Shown here in pieces: positions 17,667 to 26,348 of a stretch of DNA of 64,000 nt. The first letter of the stretch is position 1; each line of letters starts with the position of its first letter. Source of the stretch: an uncultured Christensenellaceae bacterium (GTDB lineage: Bacteria > Bacillota > Clostridia > Christensenellales > Borkfalkiaceae); assembly GCA_910586675.1 (NCBI GenBank), contig CAJUJO010000003.1, forward strand, positions 1 to 64,000, read 5' to 3'. A model generated the notes under the pieces. That model was not told the origin of the DNA. It worked only from the letters and a program-made list of their open reading frames with translations, and ran no database searches. A program made the position numbers and the translations under genes.

Positions 17667-17702
17667 AAAAAACACTCCCGAATGTCATCGGGAGTGTTTT
17701 TT
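17667..17702 (+). terminator. Rho-independent terminator after ilvC
   Basis: Perfect stem AAAACACTCCCGA/TCGGGAGTGTTTT with a 6-nt loop and a T-run. Confidence 0.92.
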
Positions 17703-17778
17703 GATATTCTCAAAATACAAAAATTGGGAGATCGGTGTAACTTTTTTGCAAAAATGTAAAAAAATTCTAAAATGGGTA

Positions 17779-17807
17779 TTGAAACTCGGAAATAAATATA
17801 GTATAAT
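17779..17807 (+). promoter_or_regulatory. Promoter of the glycogen operon
   Basis: TTGAAA (17779-17784), 17-bp spacer, TATAAT (17802-17807), about 67 bp before glgB. Confidence 0.8.
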
Positions 17808-17874
17808 AAGATTATTAAGAGACGCGGTATCGTGCAAACTGTAAGAGGGGGACGGCGCCGCCGAATGGAGGAAA

Positions 17875-19890
17875 ATGGTGAACGGTAAAGAGAAACGGGA
17901 TGAGAGGGAAACCGATTTTCCGTTATATTTGTATCATCACGGGAAAAACGACCGGATATACGAATTTCTCGGTGCGCACCGTACGACGGAGAACGGAACG
18001 GAAGGTTACGTCTTTCGCGTATGGGCGCCGCATGCAACGCGCGTTTCGGTTGTGGGCGATTTTAACGGCTGGAACGCGGAAGCAAACGTAATGAGTCGAA
18101 TGGTGGACGGGGAAACGTTTGAAACGTTTATTTCCGGTTTGAAGCAGTACGATATTTACAAATATTGTATCACCGCGGCGGACGGAAGGCAGCTTATGAA
18201 AGCCGATCCCGTCGGGTTTCATACGGAAACTCCGCCTGCGACCGCTTCAAAGATTTATGATTTGGAAGGGTATCGTTGGCGCGATAAAGCGTATATAGAA
18301 GCGCGCGCCGGCATAAATATATATTCGTCGCCCGTCAATATTTATGAGGTAAATCTTCTTTCCTGGAAACGGCACGATGACGGGAATTTCCTTTCCTACC
18401 GCGATCTTGCGGCAGAGCTTGTGCCTTACGTCAAGGGAATGGGGTATACGCATGTGGAATTTATGCCCGTTACGGAATTTCCCTTTGAAGGATCCTGGGG
18501 GTATCAGGTAACGGGTTATTTTGCCGTAACCTCGCGCATGGGTACGCCGCAGGATTTTATGTATCTCGTCGACGAATTCCATAGGGCGGGGATCGGCGTT
18601 ATTCTTGACTGGGTACCTGCGCATTTTCCCAAAGACGCGCATGGACTTTATGAGTTCGACGGACAGCCCCTGTACGAAAGCAGCCAATGGGACAGAATGG
18701 AACATAAGAGCTGGGGGACCCGCCGCTTCGACTACGGAAGAAACGAAGTGCTTTCATTCCTGATTTCGGACGCTTGTTTCTTTTTCGATAAATTTCACAT
18801 TGACGGACTCCGCGTCGACGCCGTCGCTTCCATGCTGTATCTCGACTACGATAAACGCGACGGGGAATGGGTTCCCAATATCTATGGCGAGAATAAAAAT
18901 CTCGAAGCAATCGCTTTTTTGCGCAAGCTGAATGAAGCGGTCTTTCTTCGTTTTCCGTATGCGCTTATGATTGCCGAAGAATCTACCGCTTGGGGATTGG
19001 TAACAAAACCCGGGTCTGTCGGAGGGTTGGGATTCAATTTTAAGTGGAACATGGGGTGGATGAACGATATGCTTTCTTATATATCGTTAAATCCCTTTTT
19101 TCGCATGAATAATCACAACAAACTAACCTTTTCAATGATGTACGCTTTTTCCGAGAATTACGTTCTTCCTATTTCTCACGACGAGGTCGTGCACGGAAAA
19201 TGTTCGCTCATCAATAAAATGCCGGGCGAGTACGAAGATAAATTTGCGGGAGTTCGCGCATTCTTAGGCTATATGACGGCGCACCCCGGGAAAAAGCTCA
19301 ATTTCATGGGCTACGAATTCGGACAGTTCAAGGAATGGGATTATCATGAAGGGTTGGAATTCTTTCTTCGGGAAAATTACGAACTGCACGGAAAGCTTTC
19401 CGTCATGGTCAAAGAACTGAATGAAGTCTACAAGGCAACGCCTGCGTTCTATGAAATCGAAGATTCGTGGGACGGGTTTGAATGGCTTGCTCCCGACGAC
19501 GCGGACAAGAATATCGTATCCTTTATCCGTCGCGATAAAAGCGGAAACGAAATCATCGCGCTCGTCAGTTTCTCCGGGGCGGTCGGCGTAAATTATTACT
19601 TGGGCGTCAACAAAAAAGGGAAATACCGCGTCGCCTTTTGCAGCGACGATGCAAAATACGGCGGAGCGGGAACGTTGAAAAAGCGCGTGTTGACGGCGGT
19701 GAAACAGCCGAGCCACGGTAAGGAATATTCCTTGATTTTGGATATGCCGAAGTTTACTTGTCTGTATCTGGTCAGGGAACCCGATCCTGTAAAAACGAAA
19801 ATAAAGACGAAGGAAGGAACGGAAGACGATAAAAAGGTACAAACGGTAAAAAAAACCGCGAATGATAAGGAATTTATTAGGGAGAAATGA
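17875..19890 (+). CDS. glgB: 1,4-alpha-glucan branching enzyme
   Basis: Forms alpha-1,6 branches in glycogen. 671 residues: an N-terminal CBM48 (about 40-125, VWAPHATRVSVVGDFNGWN), a GH13 barrel with DWVPAHFP, GLRVDAVASMLYLDY (nucleophile Asp), the AEEST strand (acid/base Glu) and SHDEVVHGK, and a C-terminal beta domain. The last 40 residues are an unusual Lys/Thr-rich tail not needed for the fold. GGAGG precedes the ATG. First gene of glgB-C-D-A-P. Confidence 0.94.
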   Translation: MVNGKEKRDERETDFPLYLYHHGKNDRIYEFLGAHRTTENGTEGYVFRVWAPHATRVSVVGDFNGWNAEANVMSRMVDGETFETFISGLKQYDIYKYCITAADGRQLMKADPVGFHTETPPATASKIYDLEGYRWRDKAYIEARAGINIYSSPVNIYEVNLLSWKRHDDGNFLSYRDLAAELVPYVKGMGYTHVEFMPVTEFPFEGSWGYQVTGYFAVTSRMGTPQDFMYLVDEFHRAGIGVILDWVPAHFPKDAHGLYEFDGQPLYESSQWDRMEHKSWGTRRFDYGRNEVLSFLISDACFFFDKFHIDGLRVDAVASMLYLDYDKRDGEWVPNIYGENKNLEAIAFLRKLNEAVFLRFPYALMIAEESTAWGLVTKPGSVGGLGFNFKWNMGWMNDMLSYISLNPFFRMNNHNKLTFSMMYAFSENYVLPISHDEVVHGKCSLINKMPGEYEDKFAGVRAFLGYMTAHPGKKLNFMGYEFGQFKEWDYHEGLEFFLRENYELHGKLSVMVKELNEVYKATPAFYEIEDSWDGFEWLAPDDADKNIVSFIRRDKSGNEIIALVSFSGAVGVNYYLGVNKKGKYRVAFCSDDAKYGGAGTLKKRVLTAVKQPSHGKEYSLILDMPKFTCLYLVREPDPVKTKIKTKEGTEDDKKVQTVKKTANDKEFIREK

Positions 19891-19892
19891 AA

Positions 19893-21089
19893 ATGCAAAG
19901 AAAGAAAGAATGTGTAGCTATGCTGCTCGCCGGCGGGCAGGGCAGCAGATTGTATGCGCTTACGAATAACATCGCAAAACCTGCGGTTGCGTTCGGCGCA
20001 AAGTACAGAATTATTGATTTTCCGCTTTCCAATTGCATCAATTCGGGAATTGATACGGTGGGCGTTCTTACGCAATATCAGCCGCTCGAACTGAACGAGT
20101 ATATCGGCAACGGTCAGCCGTGGGATTTGGATCGCGCATTCGGAGGAGTACATATTCTTTCTCCCTATCAGGCGAAAAAGAAGTCTTCATGGTTTGAAGG
20201 AACGGCGAACGCGATTTATCAGAATATGCAGTTCATGAAAAAGTATAATCCCGAGTATGTGCTCATCCTGTCGGGCGACCACATTTACAAAATGGATTAC
20301 GCCGCGATGCTGAACGCGCATAAGCAGGCGGGAGCCGATTGTACGATTGCGGCAATCGAAGTACCGATGAAAGAAGCGTCTCGTTTCGGAATCCTGAATA
20401 CGAATCCCGACGGAACGATTTATCAGTTCGAGGAAAAACCCAAACAGCCCAAGAGCAACCTTGCGTCTATGGGGATTTATATTTTCACTGCGAGTAAGCT
20501 CTTCAAATATCTTGAAGAGGACGAAGCCAATCCCGATTCGAGCAAGGATTTCGGAAAGGACGTTTTGCCCGCAATGTTGAACGCGGGTGAAAAAATGTTC
20601 TCTTATCGGTTCAAGGGTTATTGGAAGGACGTGGGAACGATTGCTTCTCTTTGGGAATCCAATATGGATCTTCTCGGTGCGGAGCCTGCATTCGACGTGG
20701 CGGATTCCGGTTGGAAAATTCATTCGCGTAATCCTTTGGCCCCTCCCGAATATATCGGGGAGCATGCGTGCATTGCAAATTCCATGATTGCCCTTGGCTG
20801 CGAAATCGAAGGTACGGTTGAAAATTCCGTTCTTGCAAGCAACGTGGTCGTAGAAGCGGGCGCGACGGTAAAGGACAGCGTCATTATGGCGGGAACGGTC
20901 GTGAAGAAAAACGCAAAGGTGGTTTACTCTATCGTCGATGAAAACGTCGTGATCGAAGAGAACGCGACCGTCGGCGAGGAAAAGACGAAGAACGCAGGCA
21001 TCGCCGTACTCGGGCGAGATATTACCGTTTTGGCGGACGTGAGCGTTGCGGGCGGAAAAATCCTCGATAAGGATTATAAGGGGGAATAA
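19893..21089 (+). CDS. glgC: Glucose-1-phosphate adenylyltransferase
   Basis: Makes ADP-glucose, the committed step of glycogen synthesis. 398 residues: nucleotidyltransferase domain with AMLLAGGQGSRLYALT, KPAVAFGAKYRIIDFPLSN, SGDHIYKMDY and a C-terminal left-handed beta-helix with hexapeptide-type repeats (EGTVENSVLASNVVVEAG). ATG 19893 is preferred (GGAG 8 bases upstream), although an ATG at 19887 overlaps the glgB stop. It probably forms a hetero-tetramer with GlgD. Confidence 0.94.
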   Translation: MQRKKECVAMLLAGGQGSRLYALTNNIAKPAVAFGAKYRIIDFPLSNCINSGIDTVGVLTQYQPLELNEYIGNGQPWDLDRAFGGVHILSPYQAKKKSSWFEGTANAIYQNMQFMKKYNPEYVLILSGDHIYKMDYAAMLNAHKQAGADCTIAAIEVPMKEASRFGILNTNPDGTIYQFEEKPKQPKSNLASMGIYIFTASKLFKYLEEDEANPDSSKDFGKDVLPAMLNAGEKMFSYRFKGYWKDVGTIASLWESNMDLLGAEPAFDVADSGWKIHSRNPLAPPEYIGEHACIANSMIALGCEIEGTVENSVLASNVVVEAGATVKDSVIMAGTVVKKNAKVVYSIVDENVVIEENATVGEEKTKNAGIAVLGRDITVLADVSVAGGKILDKDYKGE

Positions 21090-21093
21090 GAAA

Positions 21094-22203
21094 ATGGCAC
21101 ATTCGGCAGTAGGCGTAATTTTTTCCAATATTCATGACGAAAACATTCCCGAATTATCCCGCCACAGGACGATGGCGTCCATTCCGTACGGCGGAAGATA
21201 CCGTTTGATCGATTTTGCGCTTTCCAATATGGTGAATTCGGGAATTACAACGGTCGGAATCGTAACGAAATACAATTATCAGTCTCTTATCGATCATCTC
21301 GGTAGCGGAAAGGATTGGGATCTTGCGAGAAAGGACGGGGGGATCATTCTTCTTCCGCCTTATTCGGACGAGACGGACGCGCCGTATACCAACCGTTTGG
21401 AAGCGTTAAAGGGTGTAACCGCATTTTTGAACCGCAGAAAAGAAGATTACGTCGTAATCTCCGACTGCGACGGGATCGCGCGCATTGACATATCGGATAT
21501 TATTCGTTATCACGAAGAAAAGCATGCCGATATTACGATGGTTTACCATGAAGAGGAGGATGTCGTTTCTTCGTACTATATTTCTTTGATTCCCGACGCG
21601 GACGGCAGAATCAAAGATTTGAAGATAAACCCTCCGACTAAAGGAAAATTTAATCAATACGTCAATATTATGGTTTTGAACCGTGAGTTTTTAATCGGTA
21701 TCATTCAGGATGCGACGACAAGGGGGCTTTCAAGCTTCGGGCGGGATATCCTGGTAAAGAACGTCAACACTCTTAAAATTTTCGGTTATAAATTCGACGG
21801 ATATTATGCAGGCATTAATTCCATTCAGAAATACTATGCGCACAGCATGGAATTGCTGCGTAAAGACGTCCGCGACGAATTATTCGGCGCGCGTGATATA
21901 TACACGAAAGTACGCGATTCCGCGCCTTCCAAGTACAACGACGGTGCAGTCGTGAGGAATTCGCTCATTTCCGACGGCTGCGCAATCGAAGGAACGGTGG
22001 AGAATTGCATTCTATTTCGCGGCGTGAAAGTCGGAAAGGGGAGCGTGATAAAAAATTCCATCATTATGCAGGATACCGTAATCGGCGAAGGTGTCAGTCT
22101 TGACTGCGTGATAACGGATAAAAACGTTGTGATCCGCGATCGCAGGCATCTTGCGGGCTGCGAAACGCTGCCTTTCTTTATTGCGAAGGGCAGAATGTTA
22201 TAA
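21094..22203 (+). CDS. glgD: GlgD, regulatory/catalysis-modifying ADP-glucose pyrophosphorylase subunit
   Basis: 369-residue paralogue of GlgC typical of Firmicutes; it raises GlgC activity in a hetero-oligomer. The fold is retained (RYRLIDFALSNMVNSG and a C-terminal beta-helix) but the GlgC substrate loop is degenerate: GVIFSNIHDENIPELSRHR replaces the AGGQGSRL motif, so it is probably not catalytic alone. Translation starts 5 bases after the glgC stop, with the AAGGGGG site inside the end of glgC. Confidence 0.93.
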   Translation: MAHSAVGVIFSNIHDENIPELSRHRTMASIPYGGRYRLIDFALSNMVNSGITTVGIVTKYNYQSLIDHLGSGKDWDLARKDGGIILLPPYSDETDAPYTNRLEALKGVTAFLNRRKEDYVVISDCDGIARIDISDIIRYHEEKHADITMVYHEEEDVVSSYYISLIPDADGRIKDLKINPPTKGKFNQYVNIMVLNREFLIGIIQDATTRGLSSFGRDILVKNVNTLKIFGYKFDGYYAGINSIQKYYAHSMELLRKDVRDELFGARDIYTKVRDSAPSKYNDGAVVRNSLISDGCAIEGTVENCILFRGVKVGKGSVIKNSIIMQDTVIGEGVSLDCVITDKNVVIRDRRHLAGCETLPFFIAKGRML

Positions 22204-22223
22204 GTAAAACGAAAACTCGTAAA

Positions 22224-22267
22224 ATCACGCGCGGGAGATTGCAAAATTTTCCTGCGCGTGATATAAT
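22224..22267 (+). promoter_or_regulatory. glgA promoter overlapped by an inverted repeat (possible operator)
   Basis: -35 TTGCAA (22239-22244), 17-bp spacer and -10 TATAAT (22262-22267). An inverted repeat with arms at 22224-22236 and 22250-22262 (ATCACGCGCGGGA versus TCCTGCGCGTGAT, one mismatch) encloses the -35 and reaches the -10. It has no T-tract, so an operator is more likely than a terminator. Confidence 0.55.
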
Positions 22268-22299
22268 AAATCAGTTAAGGGGAATGTAAGGAGAAAATT

Positions 22300-23892
22300 A
22301 TGACCACAACAAATACGAAGAAGCCTGCGGCAAAAAAAACTTCCATTAAAAAAACTGCGGAAAAAACGAATCGTTCGGTTACGGAGGAGCAAGCTGCCGT
22401 ACCTGTGGAAGTGGTAAACAAAAAACCCGTTTCCGTCAAAAAGGAAAAGCCTGAAATTACGGTGATCCCTAAGAGAAAAATTTTATTCGTGGCTTCGGAA
22501 GCCGCGCCTTTCATTGCGACGGGCGGACTTGCCGAAGTAATAGGCTCTCTTTCCAAAGCGCTTGCAAAAAACGAGAACTATGACGTGCGCGTTATAATTC
22601 CGTTGTATCAGGATGTAAAAAAGGAGTATCGGAAAGATTTTCGCTTCATCGGCAATATTTTCGTGCCGCTTTCCTGGCGCAATCAATACTGCGGGATTTT
22701 TGAATATAAGGCGGATAACGTTACCTTTTATTTTGTGGATAACGAATATTATTTTAAGCGTCCCGGCTGTTACGGATATTACGACGACGGAGAGCGGTTT
22801 GCATTCTTCTCCCGCAGCGTCATGGAAATTATGTCCTTTATCGGTTTTTATCCCGACATTCTGCATTGTCATGACTGGCAGGCAGCGCTTGCGGCGCTTT
22901 ATTTGAAGACGATTTACTGCTTCCGTCCCGAATATCAGTTTATCAGAGCCGTTTTTACCATTCATAATATCGAATATCAGGGAAAATATTCTCTCGATAT
23001 CCTCGAGGATCTGTTCGGAATTTCCAATAATTACCGTTATCTTGTCGAGTACGATCGCTGCATTAACCTTATGAAAGGGGCTATCGAATGCTGCGAGCGC
23101 TTTTCAACGGTTAGTCCGACTTATGCGGGGGAAATAAAAGATCCGTATTATGCGCACGGACTTGATCCGATCATTCGTCGTAATGAGTTTAAGTTATGCG
23201 GGATTTTGAACGGGATAGACCCCGATTATTATAACCCTAAAACAGATAAATCGCTGTTCGCTTGTTACGATGCCGAAAATCCTGCCAAAAAAGCTATATG
23301 CAAGGAAGAATTGCAGCGTATGCTCAATCTTCCCGTAAAGCCCGAAACTCCGATCATCGCTATGATTACACGTTTGGTATCGCATAAGGGGTTGGATCTA
23401 GTAAAGGAAGTAATCGAACAGGCGCTCCGTCAGGATATTCAGTTTGTTCTGCTTGGAACGGGTGATTCGATGTATGAAAATTATTTTTCCGACCTCGGAC
23501 GGCGTTATCAGGGGAAAGTGGTATCCGTTATTTCCTTTAATTCCGATTTGTCGCGAAAAATTTATTCGGGGGCAGATTTATTTCTTATGCCCAGTAAGAG
23601 CGAGCCTTGCGGGCTTTCGCAAATGATCGCTTCCCGTTACGGCACGATCGCAATCGTACGTGAAACGGGGGGATTGCGCGATAGTATTACGCCTTACGGC
23701 GCCGGAGGCAACGGCTTCACTTTCCGCAATTATAATGCGTATGATATGCTGTATGTCATTAATCAAGCGTTAGAAGTATACCGCGATAAAACGGCTTGGG
23801 TGCAATTGGTAAAGAAAGCTATGTCGACCGATTTTACCTGGGCAAAATCGGCAAAGGAATACGAAGGGCTGTATTCCGATATTTTGAAATAA
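22300..23892 (+). CDS. glgA: Glycogen synthase (ADP-glucose type, GT5) with basic N-terminal extension
   Basis: Elongates alpha-1,4-glucan from ADP-glucose. The GT5 catalytic part starts near residue 60 (KILFVASEAAPFIATGGLAEV, holding the ADP-glucose-binding K-x-G-G-L-type motif) and includes PDILHCHDWQAAL, TIHNIEYQG, GILNGIDPDYYNP and the C-terminal MPSKSEPCGLSQ. At 530 residues it is about 55 longer than usual: residues 1-58 are a low-complexity Lys/Thr/Ala/Val tail. Good AAGGAG ribosome site, so the extension is likely translated. Confidence 0.93.
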   Translation: MTTTNTKKPAAKKTSIKKTAEKTNRSVTEEQAAVPVEVVNKKPVSVKKEKPEITVIPKRKILFVASEAAPFIATGGLAEVIGSLSKALAKNENYDVRVIIPLYQDVKKEYRKDFRFIGNIFVPLSWRNQYCGIFEYKADNVTFYFVDNEYYFKRPGCYGYYDDGERFAFFSRSVMEIMSFIGFYPDILHCHDWQAALAALYLKTIYCFRPEYQFIRAVFTIHNIEYQGKYSLDILEDLFGISNNYRYLVEYDRCINLMKGAIECCERFSTVSPTYAGEIKDPYYAHGLDPIIRRNEFKLCGILNGIDPDYYNPKTDKSLFACYDAENPAKKAICKEELQRMLNLPVKPETPIIAMITRLVSHKGLDLVKEVIEQALRQDIQFVLLGTGDSMYENYFSDLGRRYQGKVVSVISFNSDLSRKIYSGADLFLMPSKSEPCGLSQMIASRYGTIAIVRETGGLRDSITPYGAGGNGFTFRNYNAYDMLYVINQALEVYRDKTAWVQLVKKAMSTDFTWAKSAKEYEGLYSDILK

Positions 23893-23919
23893 TTTTTTTG
23901 TTGGAGATAGATTACAAAA

Positions 23920-26346
23920 ATGGGCAAGTTGACGCAACAAGAAGCACAGCAGTTAATTGCGGGAAAGTTAACCCGTTACTTCGGGGTCGGTCCAAAGGAA
24001 GCGACGAGAGAGCAAGTATATAAGGCCGTCGTTATGAGTGTTCGGGATATTATGCTCGAAAAACGTCAGCAATTCCACTTGAAAACGAAAAAAGAGCATG
24101 CAAAGCGTGTTTATTATCTTTGCATGGAATTCCTCATGGGGCGCTCTCTGAAAAACAGCGTTTATAATCTCGGCATACGGGAAGCTATAGAGGGCGCGCT
24201 TAAAACGTATAAGATTAAGTTGGATGATTTATATGAGGAAGAACCGGATGCAGGACTCGGAAACGGGGGACTCGGACGCCTTGCGGCTTGCTTTTTGGAC
24301 GGACTTGCGACGCAGAATTATCCCGCAATGGGCTTTTCCATTTGTTACCAATACGGTTTATTCAAACAGAAAATCGTAGACGGCTGGCAAATCGAATTAC
24401 CCGACGTTTGGCTTCCGGGTGGCGATTGCTGGCTGACGCAGCGTTCGGATAAACAGTTTATCGTCCGCTTCGACGGAGAATTGGAAGAAAAGTGGACGGA
24501 TCACGGAATGGAAACCATTTACCGCGACGCGAAAGAAATTGAAGCTACCGCATACGATATGATGGTTTGCGGAGCCGATTCGCAGGCAGTGAGTGTTCTG
24601 CGCCTGTGGCGTTCCCGTGCCGTGCAGAATTTTGATATGAAATTGTTTTCGCAGGGAAATTATGCCGAAGTCATGCGCGAAGATAGCGAAGCTGAGCTGA
24701 TTTCTAAGGTTTTATATCCTTCCGATAATCATTACGAAGGAAAGTCTCTGCGCTTGAAACAACAGTATTTTCTGGTGTCGGCATCGCTGCAATGCATCGT
24801 CTCCGATCATAAGCGCCGCTACGGAACGCTTTCTACGCTGCCGCAAATGGCGGCAATTCATATTAACGATACGCATCCCGCGCTCTCGATTCCCGAACTT
24901 ATGAGAATACTGGTAGACGAAAACTTTTTCGATTGGGATACCGCGTGGAAAATTACGACTTCGACTTGCGCTTATACCAACCATACCGTTCTTGCGGAAG
25001 CGCTGGAAACATGGTCGGAAGATTTGATTGCTCGCCGTCTGCCTCGTATTTACGGGATACTTAAAGAAATCAACCGTCGTTTCTGTGCCGATCTGTGGAA
25101 CAGGTATCCCGGAGATTGGAATAAAATATCCCGCATGTCGATTCTCTCGCACAATACCGTGCGGATGGCCAATCTTTGCGTGATGGGAAGCCATAGCGTG
25201 AACGGCGTTTCCGCACTGCACAGCAATATCATAAAAGACAGTATTTTTAAGGATTTTTACGACTATTCTCCCGAAAAGTTCTGCAACGTAACCAACGGAA
25301 TCGCGCATCGGCGCTGGCTCAATCAGTCTAACCCCGAATTGTGCGCGCTTCTGAACGACTGTATCGGAGAAGGGTATGCCAAAGACGCTTCCAAGCTTGC
25401 GGATTTTAAGAAATTCGAAAACGATGCAAGCGTGTTGAAGCGGCTTGATGAAATCAAGAAGATCAAAAAAGTTCAGTTTACCGAGTATGCAAGAAAGCAT
25501 CAGGGCGCAATCATCGATCCGGATACCGTGTTTGATGTTCAGGCAAAACGAATGCACGAGTATAAGCGTCAGCTTTTGAACATATTGCATATTATTTCCG
25601 ATTATAACGCATTGAGGGAGAACCCGGAACTCGATATTCTTCCTAAAACGTATATTTTCGGCGCTAAAGCAGCCGCAGGGTACGATATGGCAAAACAAAT
25701 CATGAAATTGATTTGTTTTCTTGCCGAAGATATCAAAAAGAATCCGAAAATCGCCGAAAAGCTCAATGTCGTTTATATGGAAAATTACAACGTCTCCATG
25801 TCGGAAAAGTTGATGCCGGCTTCGGAAATTTCCGAACAGATTTCGCTTGCGGGCAAAGAGGCGAGCGGAACAGGAAACATGAAATTTATGATTAACGGCG
25901 CGCTTACCGTAGGAACGCTGGACGGCGCGAACGTAGAAATGGCGGAATGCGTCGGGAACGAAAATATTTTCATTTTCGGCTTGAAAGCCGATGAGGTCAA
26001 AGAGATTTGGGGCAACGGCTACAATTCAAGCGCGTATTATAATCAAGATACCAATATGCGCAAAATTATCGAATCTCTCATCGTGGGCTTTAACGGCACA
26101 TCTTTTTCGGAAATTGCAAATTATTTGCTGCGCAATTCACCTGTTGCCGATCCGTATATGTGTCTCGCCGATTTCGAGGATTACGCACAGACGCAGGAAA
26201 AGATGTCTGCAATCTACCGTAACGAAAAACAGGAATGGAACCGTAAATCCTTGCGTAATATCGCCGCAGCAGGTTATTTTTCGGCCGACAGAAGTATAAG
26301 AGACTACGCAAACAATATCTGGAAACTCAAATCTATCGATAAATAA
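23920..26346 (+). CDS. glgP: Glycogen phosphorylase
   Basis: Releases glucose-1-phosphate from glycogen. 808 residues, normal length. DAGLGNGGLGRLAACFLDGLAT is the GT35 N-terminal signature; the C-terminal EASGTGNMKFMINGALTVGTLDGAN contains the PLP-binding lysine. Lies 27 bp after glgA; the GGAG site is unusually far (13 bases) from the ATG, which suggests weaker translation or coupling. Confidence 0.95.
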   Translation: MGKLTQQEAQQLIAGKLTRYFGVGPKEATREQVYKAVVMSVRDIMLEKRQQFHLKTKKEHAKRVYYLCMEFLMGRSLKNSVYNLGIREAIEGALKTYKIKLDDLYEEEPDAGLGNGGLGRLAACFLDGLATQNYPAMGFSICYQYGLFKQKIVDGWQIELPDVWLPGGDCWLTQRSDKQFIVRFDGELEEKWTDHGMETIYRDAKEIEATAYDMMVCGADSQAVSVLRLWRSRAVQNFDMKLFSQGNYAEVMREDSEAELISKVLYPSDNHYEGKSLRLKQQYFLVSASLQCIVSDHKRRYGTLSTLPQMAAIHINDTHPALSIPELMRILVDENFFDWDTAWKITTSTCAYTNHTVLAEALETWSEDLIARRLPRIYGILKEINRRFCADLWNRYPGDWNKISRMSILSHNTVRMANLCVMGSHSVNGVSALHSNIIKDSIFKDFYDYSPEKFCNVTNGIAHRRWLNQSNPELCALLNDCIGEGYAKDASKLADFKKFENDASVLKRLDEIKKIKKVQFTEYARKHQGAIIDPDTVFDVQAKRMHEYKRQLLNILHIISDYNALRENPELDILPKTYIFGAKAAAGYDMAKQIMKLICFLAEDIKKNPKIAEKLNVVYMENYNVSMSEKLMPASEISEQISLAGKEASGTGNMKFMINGALTVGTLDGANVEMAECVGNENIFIFGLKADEVKEIWGNGYNSSAYYNQDTNMRKIIESLIVGFNGTSFSEIANYLLRNSPVADPYMCLADFEDYAQTQEKMSAIYRNEKQEWNRKSLRNIAAAGYFSADRSIRDYANNIWKLKSIDK

Positions 26347-26348
26347 CA

